Assembly (NCBI GenBank): GCA_903926465.1 | Contig: CAIYJE010000006.1 | Location: 1-48,309, forward strand | Source of the DNA: an uncultured Planctomycetales bacterium | GTDB taxonomy: Bacteria; Planctomycetota; Planctomycetia; Isosphaerales; Isosphaeraceae | Reading direction: 5' to 3' | DNA: 48,309 bases | Translations under genes and position numbers: made by a program | Shown: in pieces, positions 24,774 through 32,904 of the stretch | How positions within the stretch are numbered: position 1 is the first letter of the stretch | How the letters are laid out: each line of letters begins with the position of its first letter | Notes under the pieces: model-generated | What the model was told of the DNA's origin: nothing | Seen by the model: only the letters and a program-made list of their open reading frames with translations | The model's database searches: none

Positions 24774-25748
24774 TCAGATTCTCCACGAAGCGGCGTTATA
24801 GAGGCCATCATGATCATCGGGAACCAGCGCGGCCCGTTCTTCAACCGTCAAGCCGTGGGGATCGTCGTGGCGATGCAGGGCCACGCGATGCGTAGCGGCC
24901 AGCCAGCGCACGGCGTTATCGAACTCGGCCTTGGTTTCGGCCAGATCCCAGCAAAGGGTCCGGAGCCGATCCAGGCGAACCATGGCCCCGGTCCGCACGG
25001 CCGGGTTCAACTCGGCCATCCGGTCATAAATCAGTTGCGCCAGGGTCGAAAGATCGCCATGCACCGGTAGAACGGAACCGGGCGTGGTATCTAGGGGTGG
25101 AGTGGTGGCCGTTCCAAGTTCACGCTGAAGCATGCCCAGCAGCGCACGCTGGAGCGCCCCCTGCTCCACCCCAAACGGCCCGAGCGCCACGGCAAGCGTC
25201 TTGATTTGCTTTTTAAGGTTTTTCAGCGTGGGAGCCAGATAGGCTTCGGGGCGAGGCGGCGTGGTGCCATAACTGAGATCGCCGGGCTTGACCTGGATCT
25301 TTCCAGCGGCCGTGCACTTGGGGTGAACAAACACCCGCCGATCGTTGATCAGTTCCTCAAGCACTCTGGGCAAATTGATGCCGGGTGCGTACTCGGCCAG
25401 GGCCTTGATCGCCTGACTTTTCAACTTGGCGAACGAGAACGGGGCCGCCGGCCCAGAAAGCACCTCGATCACCGTCAACCGGGCAAGCTCTTCGATAGAG
25501 CGGGTGCTATAGGCGGGCTTCTTCTTGGCCGAGGCTGCCGGTAGCAGAATCAGCCGCCCCTCGGCCACCAAGCCGGCAAGGATCGGCTCCAGGGCCACGG
25601 CCGACCGTTTGAACGGTCCCACCAGATTTTTGGCCAGAACGGCCACCGTTACCGGTTTCTGAATTGCGTGAACCGCATCGATCAGAGCACTGGCAAGGAC
25701 AGAGTCTGGCACCTGCGATGCCGGTTTCACACGCGCACTTCGGGCCAT
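24774..25748 (-). CDS. Winged-helix-like protein of unknown function, first gene of the cassette
   Basis: The protein has 324 residues from the ATG at 25746-25748, with GGAGGTG 8 nt upstream. At least two modules look like winged helices: about residues 17-80 (VLAKNLVGPFKRSAVALEPI then LVAEGRLILLP) and 88-145 (TVIEVLSGPAAPFSFAKLKS then LINDRRVFVHPK). The C-terminal 90 residues form a third helical region (LDRLRTLCWDLAETKAEFDN) ending in HRHDDPHGLTVEERAALV. There is no enzyme motif, signal peptide or membrane helix. The ATPase gene starts 1 bp after its stop, so the two are translationally coupled. A DNA-binding adaptor or regulator is a reasonable guess. Confidence 0.7.
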   Translation of the reverse strand: MARSARVKPASQVPDSVLASALIDAVHAIQKPVTVAVLAKNLVGPFKRSAVALEPILAGLVAEGRLILLPAASAKKKPAYSTRSIEELARLTVIEVLSGPAAPFSFAKLKSQAIKALAEYAPGINLPRVLEELINDRRVFVHPKCTAAGKIQVKPGDLSYGTTPPRPEAYLAPTLKNLKKQIKTLAVALGPFGVEQGALQRALLGMLQRELGTATTPPLDTTPGSVLPVHGDLSTLAQLIYDRMAELNPAVRTGAMVRLDRLRTLCWDLAETKAEFDNAVRWLAATHRVALHRHDDPHGLTVEERAALVPDDHDGLYNAASWRI

Positions 25749-26108
25749 GTATGGTTCACCTCCGCCGGAGGAGTACCGGCCGCCCTGCAAGAGCGGCCAC
25801 GTCAATCTATTCAGTGTACGAACGCTTCGAGTCAGACACAAGCTGTTGTGCCGATAGAGGTAACGCGCAGGGTACGATCAGACCGGTGAGAGCGGTTTTA
25901 ACTGTGAACCCGAAGGCCCCACTCAGAGCAAGGCCAGGGTGGAAACTCGCCGGGGCAAGCCGAGCGGCCTGTTGATACAATAAGCCCCCGCGGGGTGGCC
26001 CACCGGGTCATCGGAGGTGGTTTTCAAAACCTGGGGCAGGCCGCTCCGTTTTGAAACCCGCTTCCAAGGCAATTCCGTGGCGAACATGTCTTTCCCTTCT
26101 GGAACTGT
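25749..26108. other. Divergent intergenic region with short palindromes
   Basis: This 360-bp region separates the FtsK cassette from the ABC operon. It holds three small palindromes: CCTCCGCCGGAGG (25759-25771, overlapping the ribosome binding site of the wHTH-like gene), CCCCGCGGGG (25986-25995) and GGTTTTCAAAACC (26019-26031). A TACAAT at 25976-25981 could be a -10 for the ABC operon, but no good -35 is seen. No gene was recognised. Confidence 0.4.
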
Positions 26109-27101
26109 ATGGAACCGATCATCTCCGCTGCCGGCCTTACCAAAACCTACCGCGTATTCCAGAAGCGTAAGGGAGTTGCGGGTGCACTCCGGGGCCTGGT
26201 CAAACGCGAGTACAAAGAGGTTCGGGCCGTTGATGGAATCTCGTTCAACATTGAGCCCGGTGAACTGGTTGCCTTTCTGGGTCCCAATGGTGCCGGGAAA
26301 ACCACAACCCTGAAAATGCTCTCGGGGCTGATCTATCCCAATGCCGGTTCCGCCCGGGTGCTGGGCTACGTTCCCTGGGAGCGAGACGATGCCTTCCGTC
26401 GCCGGTTTGCCCTGGTGATGGGCCAGAAGAACCAGCTCTGGTGGGATCTGCCGGCTTCCGATAGCTTCGAGCTTCACCGCGAGATTTACGGGATCCCCAG
26501 CGATCAATTCAAACGTACGCTGGGTGATCTCACCGAACTTCTGAATGTGGAAAAGCTCACCCGCCAGGCTGTTCGCGAACTCTCGCTGGGCGAGCGGATG
26601 AAGATGGAACTGATCGCAGCCCTGCTGCACCAACCGCAAGTGCTGCTGCTTGATGAACCGACGATCGGCCTGGATGTGGTGGCCCAGGTGGCCATCCAGA
26701 AATGCTTACGGGAATACCACCAGCAGCGCGGGGTGACCATGCTGCTGACCAGCCATTACATGCGTGATGTGGAGGCCCTTTGTAACCGGGTGATTGTGAT
26801 CAACCACGGAAAACTGGTGTACGACGGTGGCCTGGCCGGCCTGTCGGAACGGTTCGGTCGGATGAAGCTGGTGAAGATTGAATTTGCCTCGGGCAGCGTG
26901 CCCGACGATATCGAACGATTCGGCGAGGTGGCCCACCGCGATGGACCCGGGGTCGAACTTCGCGTCGATCCCGCGCGGATCGGTGAAATCCTGGGAGCGA
27001 TCCTGGAACGCTACCCCGTGGCGGATATCAGCGTGACCGATCCGCCGCTCGAACAGGTCATTACCAGGGTCTTCCAGGAGTCGGAGCCAGCCAAGTCATG
27101 A
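26109..27101 (+). CDS. ABC-2 type exporter, ATP-binding subunit
   Basis: The protein has 330 residues. Walker A is GPNGAGKTTTLKML, the signature is LSLGERMKMEL, Walker B is VLLLDEPTIGLD and the switch histidine is in LLTSHYMRD. A C-terminal 90-residue extension follows the core. The long N-terminal spacing (KRKGVAGALRGLVKREYKEV) is typical of the COG4586 subgroup, which pairs with permeases of the COG4587 and COG3694 types; both follow. The stop overlaps the next start (ATGA), so translation is coupled. The exported substrate is unknown. Confidence 0.92.
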   Translation: MEPIISAAGLTKTYRVFQKRKGVAGALRGLVKREYKEVRAVDGISFNIEPGELVAFLGPNGAGKTTTLKMLSGLIYPNAGSARVLGYVPWERDDAFRRRFALVMGQKNQLWWDLPASDSFELHREIYGIPSDQFKRTLGDLTELLNVEKLTRQAVRELSLGERMKMELIAALLHQPQVLLLDEPTIGLDVVAQVAIQKCLREYHQQRGVTMLLTSHYMRDVEALCNRVIVINHGKLVYDGGLAGLSERFGRMKLVKIEFASGSVPDDIERFGEVAHRDGPGVELRVDPARIGEILGAILERYPVADISVTDPPLEQVITRVFQESEPAKS

Positions 27102-28009
27102 GCGCTTCGAATCCCCTGCCATCAGACCCACTTTCAACAGCTTCTGGCGCCCCGGCACGCGGGGTGATGGGCGTACTGACCAAATATTGGATGATCTTCC
27201 GGGCCTCACTGGTGGAACGGATGACCTACCGGGGTGACTTCTTCTTGGCCACCATCCTGCGCTTTCTGCCGATGCTAACCACCATCTTGCTGTGGGACGC
27301 CATCTATACGGGAGCGAAGGCCAAGAGCGGAACCACTCAGCTCGGCAGTTCGTCGATCAGCTTCAGCTACAATGAGATGATTGCCTATCTGCTGATGGTC
27401 AACATCAGCCGGATGTTCTCAAGCATGCCGGGCCTGGCCGGCGGCATCGCCCGCGAGATCCGTGACGGTACGCTCAAGAAATACCTGCTTCAGCCAATCC
27501 AGATGCTGGGCTACCTGGTCTCTTACCGGGTGGCTCACAAGATCGCCTACATTGCCACCACCGCCATTCCCTACGCCCTGCTTTTTTTCGTCTGCCGGCA
27601 TTACTTTGAGGGCCATGTCCCAACCGACCCGGTGACCTGGCTGGCGTTTTTGACCTCGCTGGTTCTGGCGTTTATCGTCGGTTTCTACTTTGAGGCCAGC
27701 GTGGGCATGGTCGGGTTCTGGTTCCTGGAAGTGACCTCGCTGCTGTACATCGTCATGACCATGAACTTCTTCATCTCCGGGCACATGCTGCCACTAGATC
27801 TGTTGCCTACCCCCTGGAGCACCATCCTGAAAAGCCTGCCGTTCCAGTACATGGCGTACTTCCCGGCGGTGGTGTTCCTGGGCAAGATTCAGGGGGCCGA
27901 ACTCGCTCGCGAGCTGGCTTTTCAGGCGGCCTGGGCCCTGGCGTTCATCCTTCTGGCACACTGGCTGTACCGCCGCGGTCTTCGCCGCTACAGCGCCTAT
28001 GGAGGGTGA
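27098..28009 (+). CDS. ABC-2 type exporter, permease subunit 1 (COG4587-like)
   Basis: The protein has 303 residues and about six membrane helices (for example LRFLPMLTTILLWDAIY, WLAFLTSLVLAFIVGFYF, AAWALAFILLAHWLY). The cytoplasmic segment IREIRDGTLKKYLLQPIQ is of the type found in ABC-2 permeases of this group, where a similar stretch contacts the ATPase. The start ATG overlaps the stop of the ATPase gene by 4 bp. It should form a heterodimeric channel with the next gene product. Confidence 0.88.
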   Translation: MSASNPLPSDPLSTASGAPARGVMGVLTKYWMIFRASLVERMTYRGDFFLATILRFLPMLTTILLWDAIYTGAKAKSGTTQLGSSSISFSYNEMIAYLLMVNISRMFSSMPGLAGGIAREIRDGTLKKYLLQPIQMLGYLVSYRVAHKIAYIATTAIPYALLFFVCRHYFEGHVPTDPVTWLAFLTSLVLAFIVGFYFEASVGMVGFWFLEVTSLLYIVMTMNFFISGHMLPLDLLPTPWSTILKSLPFQYMAYFPAVVFLGKIQGAELARELAFQAAWALAFILLAHWLYRRGLRRYSAYGG

Positions 28010-28070
28010 GTGATCACCTCTGACTCCATCGCCTGTGCTCCGTGGCCCGTTTTTTCTAGTGGACGTACTG

Positions 28071-28886
28071 ATGATTCTCGCTCCCCTCAAACGTTACGCA
28101 CGCCTGCTCGGCTCGCTGGCCCGCTACACGCTGGCGCGTGAGATGTCGTTCCGGGGGAACTTCCTGGTCAAGGTCTCGGTTGAGGTGATCTGGCTGGGAA
28201 TCATGCTGGCCTTCTACCGCACGGTGTTCGCCAAGACCAACGCCATTGCTGGCTGGAATGAGCCCGAGTATCTCTTTTTTGTGGGCTGTTACTTCGCGCT
28301 CAACGGCCTGATTGAGACCCTGTTCCTGGAAAACTGCAATGACTTTGCAGAGATGGTTCGCAGCGGCGACCTGGATTTTTTGCTGCTCAAACCGATTGAT
28401 GAGCAGTTCTTGATCACCTGCCGCAAGTTTGACTGGGCCACCGTGCCCAACGTCTTGATGGGCGTGGGGCTGATGATCATTTCTCTGATCCAGATGCACT
28501 GGCAGTTTGATCTGATGCGGCTGTTGGCCTTCTGCGTGTTCTTTGTCTGCGGCCTGATTCTGGCCTACAGCTTCATGCTGGTACTTACCTCGCTTTCCGT
28601 CTGGCTGGTCCGAAACCAGAACCTGATGGAAATGTGGTGGCTGTTCTCAAGCCTGGCTCGGTACCCCAAGGAAATCTTCAACCAGAGCTGGGCCGAACCG
28701 CTGGGTCGGCTTTTCACCTATGTGATCCCAATCTTGCTGGTTGTGAACGTGCCAGCCCGGGTGATGGTGAAGTCACTCGATCCCTGGATGATTGGCTTCA
28801 TGTTTCTGGCAACGGCCGTGGCCTTCATACTCAGCCGGATGTTCTTCATGCGTGCTCTCCGCTCTTACCGCAGCGCCAGTAGCTGA
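28071..28886 (+). CDS. ABC-2 type exporter, permease subunit 2 (COG3694-like)
   Basis: The protein has 271 residues from the ATG at 28071; a GTG 12 codons earlier is in frame but gives an unconvincing extension. The sequence has about six membrane helices, with YTLAREMSFRGNFLVKV at the N-terminus and MVRSGDLDFLLLKPIDEQF in the cytoplasmic coupling segment, matching the first permease in layout. It lies 61 bp after permease 1 and 8 bp before the RsmG-SpoU gene. Confidence 0.87.
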   Translation: MILAPLKRYARLLGSLARYTLAREMSFRGNFLVKVSVEVIWLGIMLAFYRTVFAKTNAIAGWNEPEYLFFVGCYFALNGLIETLFLENCNDFAEMVRSGDLDFLLLKPIDEQFLITCRKFDWATVPNVLMGVGLMIISLIQMHWQFDLMRLLAFCVFFVCGLILAYSFMLVLTSLSVWLVRNQNLMEMWWLFSSLARYPKEIFNQSWAEPLGRLFTYVIPILLVVNVPARVMVKSLDPWMIGFMFLATAVAFILSRMFFMRALRSYRSASS

Positions 28887-28894
28887 GAATTGCC

Positions 28895-30346
28895 ATGGTC
28901 CCCAGTCGTGCCTCGCTCCAGCAAATCATTGAAGCCTGCGGAATCCGGCTGACCTCACCTCAGTACGACCAGCTCTGGGCCTACCACCGTCTGCTGCGCG
29001 AAGCGAACGAAGAGCTGAACCTGACCCGGATTCACAATTTTGAAAACATGGTGCTCAAGCACTATGTTGACTGCCTCCTCGTGCTCAAATTCGAGGAGCT
29101 GCCAGACCCACTCGTCGATATGGGCTCTGGCCCCGGCCTGCCAGGTATCCCGCTAGCGATCGCCCGCCCCGATACACAGATCATCCTGGCCGAAACCCGG
29201 GCCAACCGCACCACCTTCCTGCAAGACGTGGTGGATCGTCTGGGTCTGCCCAATGTGGCCGTGCATACCGGCAGCGTGGGCCCCAAGTTCCGGATTCCCG
29301 TTCAGGGGGTCATCACACGGGCTGTGGCCACCATCCCGGAAACCCTGGAGCGGGTTCGCCCCTCACTGGAACCGGGCGGGCGGGTGCTGTTCATGAAAGG
29401 GCCAGACTGTGATGACGAGATCCGAGCGGCTCGTGAAATGGCCGACTCCCCGTTCCGACTCGTCGCCGATCACCCGTTTTCCATCCCAGACACTCCACAC
29501 CGCCGTCGCCTGGTGGTTTACCAGAGGGAACCCGATCTCGTGGACCAGCAGCCGCCAGACGCACCGCAGTCGTACAATCAGTCCCGTTACGGTCGCCTGA
29601 TCTCAAGCGCCACCAATCCCACGTTCAAGCTGGCCAGTGAGGGCCTGACCGGGCGGGGAATCCGCAAGCATGGCCATGCCCTGATCGCCGGTTCCAAGAT
29701 TGTAGCGGAAGTGCTGGCCCAGCATGCCCAGGTTGTGGAAGCCTGGCTCACCCCCACCGACGGCCCGCCGCCACCGGAAGGGACCACGGCCAATATCGAC
29801 TGGCACCGGCTCGATCCGTCGCTGTTCGAACGACTTGACGTCTCAGGCACACGCGGCCCCCTGCTTTTGGTGCGCGTGCCTGAAATTCCTGTCTGGTCAG
29901 CCCAGAAGGAATGGCCGCTCGGCTGTACGCTGTTCATCCCGTTTCAGGACCCAGAAAATGTGGGCGCGGTGATCCGGTCGGCCGTGGCCTTTGGCGTGAG
30001 CCGGGTTGTGCTGCTGAAGGAGGCTGCGCACCCGTTCCATCCCAAGGCCAGCCGTGCGGCCGGCCCGGCCCTGTTTTCGGTCCAGTTTGAAACTGGACCC
30101 TCGATTCAGGACTTGCAGAGCGGAGAGATCCCGTTGATTGCCCTGGCCGCCGATGGTGCGCCCATTGGTGAATGCTCCTGGCCCGAGCGGTTCGGCCTGG
30201 TCCCCGGTGTGGAAGGCCCCGGCCTACCTGAAGGCTGGGAGCCGACCAAGCGGCTGCGGATCCCAATCGAACCGCAGGTTGAGTCTCTGAACGCGGCGGC
30301 CGCCACCGCTGTGGCACTCTTTGCCTGGAGGATGGGCAAACGGTGA
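28895..30346 (+). CDS. Fusion of RsmG (16S rRNA m7G methyltransferase) and SpoU/TrmH RNA methyltransferase
   Basis: The protein has 483 residues. Residues 1-215 match RsmG/GidB: NLTRIHNFENMVLKHYVDCL, SAM-site DMGSGPGLPGIPLAIARPD, FLQDVVDRLGLPNVAV and VITRAVATI. Residues about 225-483 match the SpoU class: an N-terminal substrate-binding part (NPTFKLASEGL, KHGHALIAGSKIVAEVL) and the trefoil-knot motifs QDPENVGAVIRSAVAFGVSR, VEGPGLPEGW and RIPIEPQVESLNAAAATAVA. RsmG methylates G527 of 16S rRNA; the target of the SpoU half is not predictable. The join is continuous, without stop or frameshift. It is 8 bp downstream of the ABC permease and convergent with moaB. Confidence 0.88.
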   Translation: MVPSRASLQQIIEACGIRLTSPQYDQLWAYHRLLREANEELNLTRIHNFENMVLKHYVDCLLVLKFEELPDPLVDMGSGPGLPGIPLAIARPDTQIILAETRANRTTFLQDVVDRLGLPNVAVHTGSVGPKFRIPVQGVITRAVATIPETLERVRPSLEPGGRVLFMKGPDCDDEIRAAREMADSPFRLVADHPFSIPDTPHRRRLVVYQREPDLVDQQPPDAPQSYNQSRYGRLISSATNPTFKLASEGLTGRGIRKHGHALIAGSKIVAEVLAQHAQVVEAWLTPTDGPPPPEGTTANIDWHRLDPSLFERLDVSGTRGPLLLVRVPEIPVWSAQKEWPLGCTLFIPFQDPENVGAVIRSAVAFGVSRVVLLKEAAHPFHPKASRAAGPALFSVQFETGPSIQDLQSGEIPLIALAADGAPIGECSWPERFGLVPGVEGPGLPEGWEPTKRLRIPIEPQVESLNAAAATAVALFAWRMGKR

Positions 30347-30369
30347 TCCCGTTTACTGATCCCAATGGA

Positions 30370-30888
30370 TCACTTTTTGCCCACAATTCCGGACATGTGG
30401 CCTATTTCCGGAAGAATGAGCTTGTTCATGGCCAGTTCCACGGCCGCGGTTGAGCCAGGCATTACAAAGATGATGGTTTGACCCATCAGACCGCCCACGG
30501 CACGGCTCAGCATGGCGGCCGGGCCAATTTCCTGGAAGCTCAGCCAGCGGAACAGTTCGCCGTAGCCGGGTAGCTCCTTGGTGAGCAAGTCCGAGACCGT
30601 CTCGATGGTCAGGTCTCGCGCACTGACACCGGTCCCACCGGTGATCAGAATCACATCAATATCGGCCCGGTCTCTCCAGGTCTCCAGCAGCGGCCGCATG
30701 AGCGTGGGCTCATCGGGTACCTGGGCCTGACCGGTCACGCTATGACCGGCCGCTTCACTCAGGCGAACAATGAGCGCACCCGAGGTATCGGTATCGGTGG
30801 TGCGGGTATCAGAAACCGTCAAGACTGCAACGCGAAGGGAAACGGGCGCGGCAGCCTTGTGCGCCTTGACACTGGCAGACTTCTTCAT
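30370..30888 (-). CDS. MoaB/MogA-type molybdenum cofactor biosynthesis protein
   Basis: The protein has 172 residues from the ATG at 30886-30888. The MoCF-binding fold is evident: VAVLTVSDTRTTDTDTSG, DVILITGGTGVSARDLTIE, PGYGELFRWLSFQEIGPAAM and VMPGSTAAVELAMNKLILPE. MoaB/MogA proteins bind or adenylylate molybdopterin. No other cofactor gene is nearby. A longer frame would prepend a Phe/Ser-rich stretch in terminator sequence and is rejected. No strong Shine-Dalgarno is visible. Confidence 0.9.
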   Translation of the reverse strand: MKKSASVKAHKAAAPVSLRVAVLTVSDTRTTDTDTSGALIVRLSEAAGHSVTGQAQVPDEPTLMRPLLETWRDRADIDVILITGGTGVSARDLTIETVSDLLTKELPGYGELFRWLSFQEIGPAAMLSRAVGGLMGQTIIFVMPGSTAAVELAMNKLILPEIGHMSGIVGKK

Positions 30889-30942
30889 CGGGAAACTTCG
30901 GCTTCGGAAGGAGGACTGAAATTTGAAAACAGAAAACAGGTG

Positions 30943-30987
30943 AAAATAAAACTTGCCAGAGGCCGGGTTATCGCCGCCCTCTGGCAA
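30943..30987 (-). terminator. Rho-independent terminator of the PDZ gene
   Basis: Arms TTGCCAGAGG (minus, 30987-30978) and CCTCTGGCAA (30962-30953) pair perfectly over 10 bp. On the minus strand GTTTTATTTT follows. It lies 63 bp past the stop of the PDZ gene and just upstream of moaB, which therefore should have its own promoter in 30889-30942. Confidence 0.8.
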
Positions 30988-31049
30988 ATTATGTTGAGGC
31001 TGATCGGTTTCCCCGATCTCGCCGACCGGGATACTACAGATTCATATCA

Positions 31050-32498
31050 TCAACGGGCGTTCAAGTCAAAATCAACCACCGAGGGCTTGCGGGTCCGGAC
31101 GTCAAGCACCGTAACCTTGAGCTTGGGTCCCATCTTCTTGGCCACGGCCACAATCTGGTCCACGCTATCCACCGATCGGTCATTCACGGCGGCAATCACG
31201 TCGCCAGGCTCAAAGCCGGCCTTGGCAGCGGGGGAACCTGGCTGAACCTCGGTCACCTTCAGAGCCACCCGGCCTCCCACGAAAATCGGATCCGCAACCA
31301 GCCCGATCCCACCGACCTTGGTCTGGGGAGCATTGCCGGCCGGGGCTACCGGGGCAGCACCACCGACCGGGATCTCGATCGGGGTGTTCTTGCCGCTCTT
31401 GACGTCACGGATGGTCAGCGTGAGTGTTCCCTGGGCATCGTTCAAGGCACGCATCAGAGACGTCGGGGTAGAAACCGGCAGTCCGTCCGCGTCCACAATC
31501 ACGTCGCCCGGTTCAATCCCAGCCTTCTGGGCCAGGCTTCCCGGAGCCACATGACTGACCCGAAGTGCCTGGCGGAGGCCAAGGGCAACCGTCTCGGCAT
31601 CAATTCCCAGGTCGCGGGGCCCGGCATCGGCGGCCACACCGCCCACCGGTGGCAGGCTCGGAATGTTCTCAAGCGGAGCACGGCCCTGGGGTGGAACCGC
31701 GGCCCGCGCCAGGTTCAACTCCACAGGCAAAACCTTCCCGGTACGCGAGTCCAGAACACCCAGCTTGAGTATCTCACCACCGCGCTGAATCGACTCAACC
31801 AGCTTGTTGAGATCATTGAGCGGTGTGCCGTTAACCTCAAGAATCACATCCTTGGGTTCAACGCCAGCCAGAGCGGCCGGACTGTTCGCAACCACATCGG
31901 CAGCCTGCAAAGCCACCCGTCCACCAGCATTGACCAGTTGCCCCTCAATCCCCAGCAAGGCAAAGAACTTGGGGAGCCCTTCCAGGGTCATGGCGGGTGC
32001 GGCACCGGGACCAGCGGCAACGGCTTCCGCGGCGGCCGGCTCAACCTCTTCGGCTGCGGCTCGCAGGTTATTGTTCACTTCGAACCAGTCGGGGTACGCA
32101 CCACCCCACCCACCCTGAGACCGGGGATACAGGTAGGCACGAACCGGCGTACCTTCTGAAGGGATTGCCCGGTGACCACCCGCCGATGGAACCTTGGGGG
32201 CATCTTCACGGCGCTGAAACACATGCACATAAACGTCGTCGCCAGGGGCAGGCACGTCCAGCCTCAAACGCTCCTGGGGAGCCTTACCAAGCTGCGTGCC
32301 CTGAACCTCAATCTGTACAACGTAGTCGGTATTGGTCTGCCGGGGGCTCCGGTAAACCTCACGCACGATCCCGTCGACCACCACGGGTGCATCTTGCTTG
32401 GCCTGGGGCGGTAGTTCGGCATGAGCTAGCTCCGCTCCGCCAACCACCAGCATGGCCGAAGCCAGGTACCGCCATCGGTTTCGTCCGTTGTCCCGCAT
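31050..32498 (-). CDS. Secreted triple-PDZ protein
   Basis: The protein has 482 residues from the ATG at 32496-32498, with GAGGAG 9 nt upstream. A signal peptide (RYLASAMLVVGGAELAHAE) is followed by a beta-rich domain. Three PDZ domains follow, recognisable by ADVVANSPAALAGVEPKDVI, VAPGSLAQKAGIEPGDVIVD and VQPGSPAAKAGFEPGDVIAA. No serine-protease triad is present, so unlike DegP/HtrA it should be a binding or scaffold protein in the periplasm. Ala/Pro-rich linkers join the domains. It ends in a strong terminator. Confidence 0.85.
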   Translation of the reverse strand: MRDNGRNRWRYLASAMLVVGGAELAHAELPPQAKQDAPVVVDGIVREVYRSPRQTNTDYVVQIEVQGTQLGKAPQERLRLDVPAPGDDVYVHVFQRREDAPKVPSAGGHRAIPSEGTPVRAYLYPRSQGGWGGAYPDWFEVNNNLRAAAEEVEPAAAEAVAAGPGAAPAMTLEGLPKFFALLGIEGQLVNAGGRVALQAADVVANSPAALAGVEPKDVILEVNGTPLNDLNKLVESIQRGGEILKLGVLDSRTGKVLPVELNLARAAVPPQGRAPLENIPSLPPVGGVAADAGPRDLGIDAETVALGLRQALRVSHVAPGSLAQKAGIEPGDVIVDADGLPVSTPTSLMRALNDAQGTLTLTIRDVKSGKNTPIEIPVGGAAPVAPAGNAPQTKVGGIGLVADPIFVGGRVALKVTEVQPGSPAAKAGFEPGDVIAAVNDRSVDSVDQIVAVAKKMGPKLKVTVLDVRTRKPSVVDFDLNAR

Positions 32499-32904
32499 GA
32501 AAGGTGCTCCTCTTGAAATCTCAAACAGAACGCCGACATCGGCGCTCCAGGGTGCTGAACACTGGAAACTTGTATTACACCCGACCCCGGAAAAAGTATC
32601 CCCGCAGAACTCGTGATCCGGAAGTCGCTTCCAACCTAGATTCTTCCAACCCCCAAGGTCTTCCCAATTCAAGCATTTCGCCCAGACACCCTAGATCTAG
32701 CACAGCTTTGCCCTAAGCTGGCCGGTTTTCGGCCTGGCTTTCGTTCTGGTGAAGTGCTGGGGATGAATTCCTGAAGAAAATGAATGGATGGAGTTAGATG
32801 TACGTCTCATAGTGTAGGAAAGCTTCCCACGCAAGGCTGCGCCCTGCTGGCGAGATCGACCCATTGAACCCACGCGATTCGAGAAAATCGAAAGCGAGCC
32901 CACG
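32499..32904. other. Divergent intergenic region
   Basis: This 406-bp region lies between the PDZ gene (minus) and the HEAT-like gene (plus). A small hairpin GGCCG-GTTTT-CGGCC is at 32720-32734. I see no convincing promoter pair and no gene; both flanking genes must be transcribed from here. Confidence 0.4.

Noticed and set aside
30889-30987. N-terminal extension of MoaB
   Set aside because: It would run through the terminator hairpin of the PDZ gene.
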